Shown here piece by piece: positions 26,498 through 34,455 of a stretch of DNA of 64,000 nt. Location: assembly GCA_035555435.1 (NCBI GenBank), contig DATMGN010000050.1, positions 7,493 through 71,492 on the forward strand, in the 5' to 3' direction. Origin of the DNA: 73-13 sp035555435 (GTDB taxonomy: Bacteria; Actinomycetota; Actinomycetes; Actinomycetales; Microbacteriaceae). Every line of letters starts with the position of its first letter. Position 1 is the stretch's first letter. The translations under genes and the position numbers were made by a program. A model generated the notes under the pieces. That model was not told the origin of the DNA. It was given only the letters and a program-made list of their open reading frames with translations, and searched no databases.

Positions 26498-27880
26498 ATG
26501 AGCGACGTCGTCCTCCCGGCCCTCGGCGAGAGCGTCACGGAAGGCACCATCACGCGATGGCTCAAGCAGGTCGGCGACAACGTGGCCGTCGACGAGCCGC
26601 TGGTGGAGATCTCGACGGACAAGGTCGACACCGAGATCCCGTCGCCGTTCGGCGGCGTGCTGCAGGAGATCCTCGTCGCGGAGGACGAGACGGCCGAGGT
26701 CGGCGCGGTGCTTGCCCGCATCGGGGACGCCGGCGAGGCCCCGACGGAGGCACCGGCTGCCCCGGCCGCCGAGCCCGAGCCGGCCGCGGCCCCTGAGCCC
26801 GAGGCCGCTCCTGCCCCCGCGGCCGCTCCTGCGCCCGAGGCGCCCGCGGCGTCGGCACCTCCGGCACCCGAGGCCCCGGCAGCGCCTCCGGCGCCCGCGG
26901 CCCCGGCAGCGCCCGCTGCGGCACCTGCTGCGCCGGCACCTGCGGAGGCTCCGGCGGTAGCGTCCGCGGCGGAGAGCAGCGAGACGGTCGGCTACCTCAC
27001 CCCAATCGTCCGCAAGCTCGCGAACGACCTCGGCGTCTCGCTCGATGCCGTCAAGGGCACCGGCGTCGGCGGCCGCATCACGAAGGACGACGTCCTCGCC
27101 GCCGCCGGTACTGGCGCGGCGCCGGCAGCCGCAGCGCCGAGCGCCCCCGCCGCCGCCGTTTCGGCGCTGCGGGGCACGAGCGTGCCCATGTCGCGCCTGC
27201 GCAAGGTCGTCGCGGAGCGCGCGGTGCTGTCGATGAACTCGACCGCCCAGCTCACCTCGGTCGTCGAGGTCGACGTCACCGCGGTCGCGCAGTACCGCGA
27301 CCACGTGAAGGCCGACTTCCTCGCGAAGACCGGGCAGAAGCTGTCGTTCCTGCCGTTCTTCGCCGTCGCGGCGACGGAGGCGCTCGCCGCCTACCCGATC
27401 ATCAACGCGACCGTAGACGGCGACAACATCGTCTATCCGCCGTCGGAGAACGTCTCGATCGCGGTCGACACCGACCGCGGCCTGCTGACCCCGGTCGTGC
27501 GCGACGCACTCGGCAAGACGGTGGCGCAGTGGGCCGCCGAGATCGCCGACCTCGCGGACCGGACGCGCAACAACCAGCTCAAGCCCGACGAGCTCGCCGG
27601 CGGTACGTTCACGCTGACGAACACGGGCTCACGCGGTGCGCTCTTCGACACGCCCGTCGTGTTCCTCCCCCAGTCCGCGATCCTCGGCACGGGCATCGTG
27701 ACCAAGCGCCCGGCGGTCGTGACGGTCGACGGCAGCGAGGCGATCGCGGTGCGCTCGTTCGTCTACCTGGCGCTGTCCTACGATCACCGGATCATCGACG
27801 GGGCCGACGCGGCTCGCTACCTGACGGCGGTCAAGGAGCGCCTCGAGGCAGGCGACTTCGCCGGCAACCTGGGGCTGTGA
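26498..27880 (+). CDS. sucB: Dihydrolipoamide acyltransferase (E2) of a 2-oxoacid dehydrogenase complex
   Basis: A 460-residue E2 acyltransferase. One lipoyl domain occupies residues 1-80 (lipoylated Lys in EISTDKVDTEIPS), followed by an Ala/Pro/Glu linker of about 80 residues, a peripheral-subunit-binding domain (YLTPIVRKLANDLGVSL to about residue 210) and the catalytic core ending in LSYDHRIIDGADAARYL, with the active-site His and Asp. AAGGAG precedes the ATG. It acts with E3 (lpdA, upstream) in oxidative decarboxylation; 2-oxoglutarate dehydrogenase is the usual annotation, but an E1 gene is absent, so a pyruvate or branched-chain substrate cannot be excluded. Confidence 0.93.
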   Translation: MSDVVLPALGESVTEGTITRWLKQVGDNVAVDEPLVEISTDKVDTEIPSPFGGVLQEILVAEDETAEVGAVLARIGDAGEAPTEAPAAPAAEPEPAAAPEPEAAPAPAAAPAPEAPAASAPPAPEAPAAPPAPAAPAAPAAAPAAPAPAEAPAVASAAESSETVGYLTPIVRKLANDLGVSLDAVKGTGVGGRITKDDVLAAAGTGAAPAAAAPSAPAAAVSALRGTSVPMSRLRKVVAERAVLSMNSTAQLTSVVEVDVTAVAQYRDHVKADFLAKTGQKLSFLPFFAVAATEALAAYPIINATVDGDNIVYPPSENVSIAVDTDRGLLTPVVRDALGKTVAQWAAEIADLADRTRNNQLKPDELAGGTFTLTNTGSRGALFDTPVVFLPQSAILGTGIVTKRPAVVTVDGSEAIAVRSFVYLALSYDHRIIDGADAARYLTAVKERLEAGDFAGNLGL

Positions 27881-27889
27881 GCCGCAGGA

Positions 27890-28927
27890 TCATCCGCCGG
27901 GGCTGAGCATCTCGCGCAGGCGCCAGCCGGACTCGGTGCGCTCCAGGAGCACGTCCTCGCTGCCGGTCGCGGTCGTCACCCGGATGAGGACCACGTCACC
28001 GTAGTCGTCGACGACGAGCGCGTCGTCGACGTCGGAGCGCAGGCCGCGCACCGCGTCGAGCGGATCGTCATGCAGCTGCGGCAGCATGGGCGCGACCGAC
28101 GAGGCGGGTGAGATCGTCGGGGCGATGCGCAGCGGGTCGGTCGGTGCATCGGCGCCGGGAGTCGCCGCCTCGGCCGGGATGAGCACCACGGCGGCGACGA
28201 GCCCGAAGACTGCCAGGACCCCGGGCACCCAGAACCTGGCCCGTACGGATCGCAGTCCCCGGAACGCGAGCCACACCGGGCGTGCTCGGAGGCCGCGCCA
28301 TCGTGCGACCCAGGCTCGTCCGAGCTGCGTCGCCGGCGGTATCGGTCCCGGTGCTGCGGGCGCCGGTCCTGCGCCGGGGCGACGACCGCCGAGCCGAACC
28401 GGCGTCGGCTCCGCCGTCGCGAGCAGCCGCTCTGCGAACGCGAGCAGCCCGCCCGCGGAGGGCGCAGGCTCGAGCTCGGCGAGCAGCTCGTCGCGCGAAT
28501 CCGCGGCATCCGTCACCGCCGCAAGTACCTCGCGCGCGAGCACACCGTAGGCGGCGAGATCAACGGCGGCGTCGAGCCCGGCCTGCTCCGCCCCCAGCCG
28601 AGCCGCCTCGAACCCGTGCAGGATGGGAGTACCGCGTTCGTCGAACGCGACGACCGAGACCGCGATGCCGCCGTGCACGACCCCGGCCCTTCCGAGCGAC
28701 ACGACGCACTCCGCGAGCGGCACGAGCACCGTGACCGCTTCGCCGAGCTCCAGGCCACGCGCGAGCAGGTCGGCGAGCGCGACCCCGCCCGGCTCGAACG
28801 CGACGCGCACCATGCCGTCCGGCGCGCTCTCCAGATCCATCAGCCGCGCGACGTGCGGCCCGCGCGCTCGCCACAGCGCGTTCGCGAACCGCATTGCCGT
28901 CGCGGGCGCGACCTCGATCACCTGCAT
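27890..28927 (-). CDS. Membrane-anchored protein with degenerate kinase-like domain
   Basis: About 345 residues. The N-terminal 190 resemble the C-lobe of a Hanks-type kinase with lost catalytic residues: the usual VxHRDxxxxN loop reads GVVHGGIAVSVVAFDERG (residues 82-99), and DFG is replaced by HGF (104-106). A Pro/Gly-rich linker, one transmembrane helix (about 235-255: FWVPGVLAVFGLVAAVVLIP) and an external domain of about 85 residues follow. This is a reading of motif spacing by eye, so the kinase relationship is tentative. The ATG at 28927 is used; an ATG at 28978 gives 17 more residues with less typical codon use. Its stop is 9 nt from the convergent sucB stop. Confidence 0.6.
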   Translation of the reverse strand: MQVIEVAPATAMRFANALWRARGPHVARLMDLESAPDGMVRVAFEPGGVALADLLARGLELGEAVTVLVPLAECVVSLGRAGVVHGGIAVSVVAFDERGTPILHGFEAARLGAEQAGLDAAVDLAAYGVLAREVLAAVTDAADSRDELLAELEPAPSAGGLLAFAERLLATAEPTPVRLGGRRPGAGPAPAAPGPIPPATQLGRAWVARWRGLRARPVWLAFRGLRSVRARFWVPGVLAVFGLVAAVVLIPAEAATPGADAPTDPLRIAPTISPASSVAPMLPQLHDDPLDAVRGLRSDVDDALVVDDYGDVVLIRVTTATGSEDVLLERTESGWRLREMLSPGG

Positions 28928-29043
28928 CCACCCAACCTGCCGCCCAGCGACGATCGGTCCCCCGACATTCAGCGCCATTGGGGATGATCGACGCAGCGCG
29001 TCCCCTGTGGAAATGCCCGCACGGCGAGTGCCCACCGGGCTCG

Positions 29044-29049
29044 TAGAAT
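29044..29049 (+). promoter_or_regulatory. -10 box of DUF4191 gene (leaderless)
   Basis: TAGAAT ends 7 nt before the ATG at 29057; this favours 29057 over the in-frame ATG at 29048. Confidence 0.65.
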
Positions 29050-29056
29050 GGTGCCC

Positions 29057-29767
29057 ATGGCTCGCACGAAGACCCCGAAGGGCCCCAAGGAGCCCGGTCG
29101 CCTCTCGCAGATGTGGACGGTCCTCAAGATGACCGTCCGCGAGGACCCGACCTCGCTGTGGATCTTCATCGCCGTCGGCCTCGCACCCGTGCTGCTGGCC
29201 GTCCTGGTCAGCGTGCTGCTCTTCCGGGACAACATCCTCGGCCTCGTGCTCGTCATCATCTCGGGCGTGCTGCTCGGCCTGCTGCTCTTCCTCATCGCGC
29301 TCGGGCGACGCGCCGAGCGCGCCGCCTACACGCGCATCGCCGGCCAGGCCGGCGCCGTGAGCGCCGTCATCGAGAACTCGCTGCGCGGCGGCTGGACGGG
29401 CGACGCCATGCCGGTCGGCATCAACCCCAAGACGCAGGACGCCGTCTACCGCGTCATCGGCAAGGGCGGTGTCGCGCTCATCGCCGAAGGCCCCTCGAGC
29501 CGCACCCAGCGCCTCGTCGACGAGCAGCGACGCATCATCCAGCGCACAGTGCCGAACGTCACGATCCACGTCATGCGCGTCGGCCCGGACGCCGATGCCG
29601 TCGCGCTGCACCGCGTCCCGGCGACCCTCCGCAAGTACAAGAACGTGCTGCGCCGCGGCGAGGTGCGCACCATCGTCAGTCGGCTCAACTCGCTGCAGCG
29701 CGACAAAGCGCTGCCGATCCCCAAGGGCATGGACCCCGCGCGCGTGCGCGCGCCGCGACCCCGCTGA
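29057..29767 (+). CDS. DUF4191 family membrane protein
   Basis: A 236-residue protein with a basic N-terminus (MARTKTPKGPKEPGRLSQM), two adjacent transmembrane helices at about residues 33-85, and a soluble C-terminal part containing SLRGGWTGDAMPVGIN, VYRVIGKGGVALIAEG and LRKYKNVLRRGEV. This is the DUF4191 pattern, an actinobacterial family regularly encoded between the lipoylation/E2 genes and glnA. Function unknown. The start is set by the TAGAAT box at 29044-29049. glnA follows 106 nt downstream. Confidence 0.87.
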   Translation: MARTKTPKGPKEPGRLSQMWTVLKMTVREDPTSLWIFIAVGLAPVLLAVLVSVLLFRDNILGLVLVIISGVLLGLLLFLIALGRRAERAAYTRIAGQAGAVSAVIENSLRGGWTGDAMPVGINPKTQDAVYRVIGKGGVALIAEGPSSRTQRLVDEQRRIIQRTVPNVTIHVMRVGPDADAVALHRVPATLRKYKNVLRRGEVRTIVSRLNSLQRDKALPIPKGMDPARVRAPRPR

Positions 29768-29873
29768 GCCGCGCCGCCTCCACGACCCGCGTGTAACACC
29801 GCCGAAACACCGGCCCAATACGCTCGTGTCGGCTGATACCTCAGTCGCCCCACGCATCGATGGAGTCCCAGCA

Positions 29874-31310
29874 ATGTCCAAGCCCCTGTTCAAGGACGCG
29901 TCAGAGGTCCTGAAGTTCATCAAGGACACCGACGTCAAGTTCCTCGACATCCGGTTCACCGACCTCCCCGGTGTGCAGCAGCACTTCAACATCCCGGCCG
30001 TGACCGTCGACGAGGACTTCTTCACGGTCGGCCAGATGTTCGACGGCTCCTCGATCCGTGGCTTCCAGTCGATCAACGAGTCCGACCTGCAGCTCATCCC
30101 GGACATCTCGACCGCGTACGTCGACCCGTTCCGCACGGAGCGCACGCTCATCCTGATCTTCGACATCTTCAACCCGCGCAACGGCGAGATCTACCACCGC
30201 GACCCCCGTCAGGTCGCCAAGAAGGCCGAGAAGTACCTCGCGTCGACCGGGATCGCCGACACGGCGTTCTTCGCCCCCGAGGCCGAGTTCTTCATCTTCG
30301 ACGACGTGCGCTACGAGGTGAAGCAGAACCGCTCGTTCTACGAGGTCGACTCGTCCGAGGCCGCCTGGAACACGGGCCGCGTCGAAGAGGGCGGCAACCT
30401 GGCGAACAAGACCCCGTTCAAGGGCGGCTACTTCCCCGTCTCCCCCGTCGACCAGCACGCCGACATGCGCGACGACATCGTGCTCAAGCTCATGCAGGTC
30501 GGCCTCGAGGTCGAGCGCTCGCACCACGAGGTCGGCACCGCCGGACAGGGCGAGATCAACTACAAGTTCGACACGCTGGTGTCCTCGGCCGACGACATCC
30601 TCAAGTTCAAGTACATCGTCAAGAACACCGCACTCGAGTGGGGCAAAGTCGCGACCTTCATGCCGAAGCCGCTCATGGGTGACAACGGCTCAGGCATGCA
30701 CACGCACCAGTCGCTGTGGAACGACGGCAAGCCGCTCTTCTACGACGAGGCCGGCTACGCGGGCCTGTCGGACATCGCGCGCTGGTACATCGGCGGCATC
30801 CTCAAGCACGGCCCGTCGCTCGCGGCCTTCACGAACCCGAGCGTCAACTCCTACCACCGACTCGTCCCCGGTTTCGAGGCGCCCGTCAACCTGGTCTACT
30901 CGGCCGGCAACCGCTCCGCGTCGATCCGCATCCCGATCACCGGCACGAACCCGAAGGCCAAGCGCATCGAGTTCCGCACGCCGGACTCCTCGAGCAACCC
31001 GTACCTCGCGTTCGCGGCGCAGCTGCTCGCGGGCCTCGACGGCGTGCTCAACAAGATCGAGCCGCACGAGCCCATCGACAAGGACCTCTACGAACTGCCG
31101 CCCGAGGAGGCGAAGGGCATCCCGCAGCTCCCCGGCTCGCTCGACGCGGCCCTCGACGCGCTCGAGGCCGACCACGAGTACCTGCTGGCCGGCGGGGTTT
31201 TCACGCAGGACCTCATCGACACCTGGATCGACTACAAGCGGACCAAGGAGCTGCTCCCCTTCGCGCAGCGCCCGCACCCGTACGAGTACGAGCTGTACTT
31301 CAGCGTGTGA
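29874..31310 (+). CDS. glnA: Glutamine synthetase, type I
   Basis: The dodecameric enzyme that makes glutamine from glutamate, ammonia and ATP; the main ammonia-assimilation route. The 478 residues include MFDGSSIRGFQSINESDL, the metal/ATP region PEAEFFIFDDVRYE, GQGEINYKFDTL, the catalytic HTHQSLWNDGKPLF and SVNSYHRLVPGFEAPVN. The GlnE adenylylation Tyr is present in KDLYELPPEEAKG near residue 405. The start ATG has a GGAG about 9 nt upstream. A TACGCT hexamer at 29819-29824 could be the -10 of a promoter with a leader of about 40 nt. Followed by a strong hairpin (31362-31397) and then the accessory island. Confidence 0.97.
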   Translation: MSKPLFKDASEVLKFIKDTDVKFLDIRFTDLPGVQQHFNIPAVTVDEDFFTVGQMFDGSSIRGFQSINESDLQLIPDISTAYVDPFRTERTLILIFDIFNPRNGEIYHRDPRQVAKKAEKYLASTGIADTAFFAPEAEFFIFDDVRYEVKQNRSFYEVDSSEAAWNTGRVEEGGNLANKTPFKGGYFPVSPVDQHADMRDDIVLKLMQVGLEVERSHHEVGTAGQGEINYKFDTLVSSADDILKFKYIVKNTALEWGKVATFMPKPLMGDNGSGMHTHQSLWNDGKPLFYDEAGYAGLSDIARWYIGGILKHGPSLAAFTNPSVNSYHRLVPGFEAPVNLVYSAGNRSASIRIPITGTNPKAKRIEFRTPDSSSNPYLAFAAQLLAGLDGVLNKIEPHEPIDKDLYELPPEEAKGIPQLPGSLDAALDALEADHEYLLAGGVFTQDLIDTWIDYKRTKELLPFAQRPHPYEYELYFSV

Positions 31311-31361
31311 TTCCGGGAGGCCCTCAGAGCCACACTTCCGGTTCTTGAGACCAGCAATTTC

Positions 31362-31397
31362 CTGAGCCCCAGGCGGCAGTTGCCGTCTGGGGCTCAG
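31362..31397 (+). terminator. Intergenic hairpin, probable glnA terminator
   Basis: A 17-bp stem (CTGAGCCCCAGGCGGCA paired with its near-exact reverse complement, one G-T pair) with a 2-nt loop, starting 52 nt after the glnA stop. No T-run follows, as is usual for high-GC actinobacterial terminators. It marks the boundary between core chromosome and island. Confidence 0.7.
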
Positions 31398-31509
31398 ACT
31401 ATCTCTGGACGTTTACGGACGGGTACGGGGAGTAAACGGACAGGTTCTCGGGCAGCGTGGATGCCCGCTTCTGCGCACGCGAACAGCGCGCTGACTCGAC
31501 GGTTCGCTG

Positions 31510-32064
31510 CTACAGCAGCCTACCGACAGGAGCCCGTGTGAGATCAGGCGCGACGGCGTAGCTGACCGCTGGCACCGCAGCCCATCGCTCCGGTGGCAAC
31601 GCGCCAAACATCAGCTCCAGCGCGAGACCGACTTCAGCATTGAGAAGCCCCTGCAAGGTGAGCGGCAGCGAAATCGACGCGAGCGCACTGCGCGATTGAA
31701 CGTTTCGCGCCGAGGCATCCGTCAGTGCGTTAGCGCGAAGCTCTTCAAGGATCCCGTCGAGCACACCCTGCACTGCAGTCGATACGCCCAACTCTGCTAA
31801 GTGGGGCGCGATGAGGTCGGCGATGAGCAACGGCTCACTGGGAACAACAGGCTGCTTCGAAGCATGCGTGTCGGGGATGGTTCCGCCAAACGCCGCTTGC
31901 CGGATCAGGCTCTGCGCCACATGTCGTGGGGCGGGAGTTCCCGCAAGCGCGGCTTTCAGGGCGTTGCGGATGCACATGAGGTCGTTCTTGCTTGCTGATC
32001 CCGCCGCGGAGAGCCCAACTGCTAGCGCACGGTCATCGATTGGACAGTCCCGGTAAGACACCGC
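31510..32064 (-). pseudogene. 3' fragment of an unrecognised gene cut by IS-A
   Basis: An open frame of 184 codons that runs from the outer edge of IS-A to a stop at 31510. Its sequence begins AVSYRDCPIDDRALAVGL, includes SRSALASISLPLTLQGLLN and ends APDLTRAPVGRLL. It has no recognisable start near the IS; the first in-frame ATG is at 31977. I do not recognise the family; the composition is helical and Ala/Leu-rich. Because the transposase frame of IS-A has lost its stop, the fragment is in frame with the transposase end. It is best seen as the remains of a gene whose 5' part was removed when the IS landed or by later rearrangement. Confidence 0.5.
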
Positions 32065-32079
32065 TGAATCGCCCCGGGT

Positions 32080-33018
32080 TTGGTGGAGAGCTTGTTCTCC
32101 AACTAGCGGCTGCTGCTCGGAGTCGTTTTGCGCGTAGTAGGCGTCCTCGATCTCGATCGGGGTCTGATAGCCGATCGAGGAGTGGAGCCGGTTCTCGTTG
32201 AACCAGTGCACCCAGCTCACGGTCGCCAACTCGAGTTCGTCGACGGTGCGGAACGGGCCGTCGATCTTGACGCACTCATTCTTGTAGAGCCCTACGACGG
32301 ACTCGGCGAGGGCGTTGTCATAGCTATCGCCGACCGAGCCGATCGAGGCGATCGCGCCGACGTCGGCGAGCCGCTACGCATAGCGAATGGCGGTGTATTG
32401 CCGGCCGGCGTCCGAGTGGTGGGTCACCCCGGTGACGTCCTGGCCGGCGCGGCCACGCACCCACAGTGCCATCTCGAACGCGTCCAGCGGCAGTTCGGTC
32501 GGCATCCGGTCCGCGGTGCGCCACCCGACGATCCGCCGCGAGAACACGTCGGTGACGAACGCGGTGAACCCGAACCCGGACCCGGTTGGCACATACGTGA
32601 AGTCGACGACCCACAACTCGTTCGGTCGCGACGCTCGGAAGCAGCGGTTGACGTGGTCCGGTGGCCGGGTCGCCTTCTCGTCGGGCCTTGTGGTGACGAA
32701 CTGCTTGCCGCGGCGCACTCCGCGCCGGCCTTGCTCACGTATCAGGCGCTCCACGGTGCACTTGGCGACGGTGATGCCCTGCCGCTTCAGCAGCCGCCAC
32801 ATCTTCCGCGCCCCGCTGATCCCTCGACCGAGGTCACGGTCCCAGAACACCCGCTGAATCTCCACGACCAGCTCCGCGTCCCGCAGGGTCCTGGCGGCGG
32901 GCGGGCGCTGTTTGAACGCGTAGTAGCCGGACGGGGCGATCTTGATCCCGTGCTGGGTCAGCACGCGGCAGATCGGCTCGACCCCGAACCGGTCACGGTG
33001 GTCGTCGATGAACGCCAC
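32080..33018 (-). pseudogene. IS-A transposase OrfB with amber stop
   Basis: Homologous throughout to the intact OrfB of IS-B: FIDDHRDRFGVEPICRVLTQHG, then FWDRDLGRGISGARKMWRLL and the rve catalytic core VVDFTYVPTGSGFGFTAF with its first Asp. The frame is interrupted at 32374-32376 by TAG where IS-B has GAG (RYA-stop against RYAER). That removes the catalytic Glu region (DNALAES) from the translated part. The original stop codon near 32080 is also changed to CAA, so the frame runs out of the element. Translation would start at the GTG 33016-33018, overlapping the orfA stop by one base. Confidence 0.85.
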
Positions 33019-33343
33019 TACCAGGGCAGTCGCGGGTCGAGCTCCCGCGCGAAGAACCAGGACGCCGCCAGCAGGATCTCGTTCGCCCGCTTCAGCTCGC
33101 GCACCTCGGCCTCGAGCTCCCGAACGCGCTTCGCGTCCGAGGTCGTCGTCCCGGGAGGATCACCCCGGTCGATCGCAGCCTGCTTGCACCAACCATACAA
33201 AGTGTCCTTGTTCACCCGACGCGCGTCGCGATCCGCACCGCCGCCGCGTTCATCGTCAGGTTCTCGTCCGCCTTCTGCGCTTCGAGCACGAGCCCCACAG
33301 CCCGATCACGAAGCTCCGGCGGGTACTTCCTCGGAGCCGACAT
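33018..33343 (-). pseudogene. IS-A transposase OrfA with frameshift
   Basis: Begins MSAPRKYPPELRDRAVGLVL at the ATG 33341-33343, as in IS-B. After RVG the frame hits TGA at 33212-33214 because a G is missing from the run GGGG present in IS-B. The remaining HTH/leucine-zipper portion (YGWCKQAAIDRGDPPGTTTS, VRELKRANEILLAAS) continues in another frame to the stop at 33018-33020. The element therefore cannot make full OrfA. Confidence 0.85.
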
Positions 33344-33388
33344 AGGTCCATCCTTTCGGATCAGACCCTCCACCAAACCAGGGGCGAT

Positions 33389-34354
33389 TCACCGGTCCGC
33401 CGGGACGGTCTCCGCCGCACCTGAGGGCTCCTTCGCCAGCCGGATGAACCGATCGACGGTCGACGTCCGCTCCCGATCCTTCGCGACGACGATGACGGCC
33501 TCCAACGGCGGAAGCTCTTGGAGCGCCTCGCGGAACACGATCTGCGGCGGAGCTCCGGACTTCGCGATCTCGGGGACGATCGTGACGCCGATGCCGGCGG
33601 CGACGAGCGGAAGAGCGGAATGGAGCGGCGAGACTTCCCGCACTTCAGGTGCGCCGAGACCGAGCGATCGCCAGAGGTCCGCGAGCAGGCCCTGCATGCT
33701 CGGCATCCTGCTCACGCGGCGGGGGAGCAGCCAGTGCTCGCCGGCGAGCTCTCGAAGGTCGATCGGATCCGGGGCGTCGCGGTACTCGTTCGCGAGCGCG
33801 ATCACGAGCTTCATCGTCCGCCACTCGTAGATGCTCACAGCGTGGCCGAACCCGCGGACGAGGCGATCGATGTCCGGAGTCGGGACCAGTCCGACATCGG
33901 CGCGACCGTCGATGACGAGTTCCATCACGTCGATCGAGTGGCCCTCGGCAAGCGAGATCTCAACTCGCGGCGAGGCCCTCGCAAATCGCGCGAGCACATC
34001 GGGAACGACCTTGGCCGAGATCGTCGGCTCGGCGGCGATGGCGAGGTGTCCCTCGTTCCCGTCCGCCATCCGGCGCAGCGACTGGAGCGTCGCCTCGATA
34101 TCGGCAAGGTGGTGACCCGCCCGCAGCGCGAGATACTCGCCGGCCGCCGTCGGTTCGACACCCGTTCGCGAGCGCCTCAGCAATCGGCAGCCGACCGCGC
34201 TTTCGAGCCGCGAGATCGCGGCGCTCAGCGGCGGCTGACTCATCTGGAGGGCACGGGCGGCTCGGGTGATCGAGCCGTTCTCGACGACCGCGAGGAAGTA
34301 ACGCAGCGTCCGCAGGTCGACATTGTTTCCATACTCATTTCTTTGGCTCTGCAC
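33389..34354 (-). CDS. LysR-family transcriptional regulator
   Basis: About 321 residues: an N-terminal winged helix-turn-helix (LRTLRYFLAVVENGSITRAA, then LQMSQPPLSAAISRLESAVG) and a LysR substrate-binding domain (EGHLAIAAEPTISAKVVPDV through VVAKDRERTSTVDRFIRLA). The conserved helix begins near a GTC codon, so the GTG at 34352-34354 is taken as start; no clear Shine-Dalgarno is seen. The stop TGA is formed by the terminal bases of IS-A (33389-33391), so the native C-terminus was probably replaced by a few IS-adjacent residues; domain length suggests little was lost. Divergent from the flavin monooxygenase, whose promoter it likely controls together with its own. Confidence 0.85.
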   Translation of the reverse strand: MQSQRNEYGNNVDLRTLRYFLAVVENGSITRAARALQMSQPPLSAAISRLESAVGCRLLRRSRTGVEPTAAGEYLALRAGHHLADIEATLQSLRRMADGNEGHLAIAAEPTISAKVVPDVLARFARASPRVEISLAEGHSIDVMELVIDGRADVGLVPTPDIDRLVRGFGHAVSIYEWRTMKLVIALANEYRDAPDPIDLRELAGEHWLLPRRVSRMPSMQGLLADLWRSLGLGAPEVREVSPLHSALPLVAAGIGVTIVPEIAKSGAPPQIVFREALQELPPLEAVIVVAKDRERTSTVDRFIRLAKEPSGAAETVPADR

Positions 34355-34368
34355 GCCACAATCAGTAT

Positions 34369-34390
34369 TTGACGGATCGCTCTGTGTCAA
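34369..34390. promoter_or_regulatory. Candidate LysR operator in the divergent intergenic region
   Basis: The dyad TTGAC-N12-GTCAA lies in the 101-nt gap between the divergent LysR and monooxygenase genes. LysR boxes are interrupted palindromes containing T-N11-A; the position 15 nt upstream of the regulator start fits autoregulation. Confidence 0.5.
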
Positions 34391-34455
34391 GTTCCATGGA
34401 ATCGAGGGCGACGGTGCCCTCGAATCGCCACGGATCGAAGAGGACCCATAGCGCA

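Larger units (their letters stand above)
32065..33391 (-). mobile_element. IS-A: decayed IS3-family insertion sequence
   Basis: A 1,327-bp element bounded by the inverted ends TGAATCGCCCCGGGTTTGGT (left) and CCAAACCAGGGGCGATTCA (right). Both transposase genes are broken: orfA by a 1-nt deletion, orfB by an amber codon, and the orfB stop in the terminal repeat is lost. It is related to IS-B but clearly diverged (roughly 80% by eye). I find no target duplication at its ends: the left flank ends ACCGC and the right flank begins CCGG. Confidence 0.88.

Noticed and set aside
26750..26970. A tandem DNA repeat in sucB
   Set aside because: It is the Ala/Pro-rich inter-domain linker normal for E2 enzymes, with no fixed repeat unit.
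31398..31509. An attachment site or tRNA at the left edge of the island
   Set aside because: No tRNA fold or repeat of this sequence at the other island edge was found; only the short GTTTAC/GTAAAC pair is seen.
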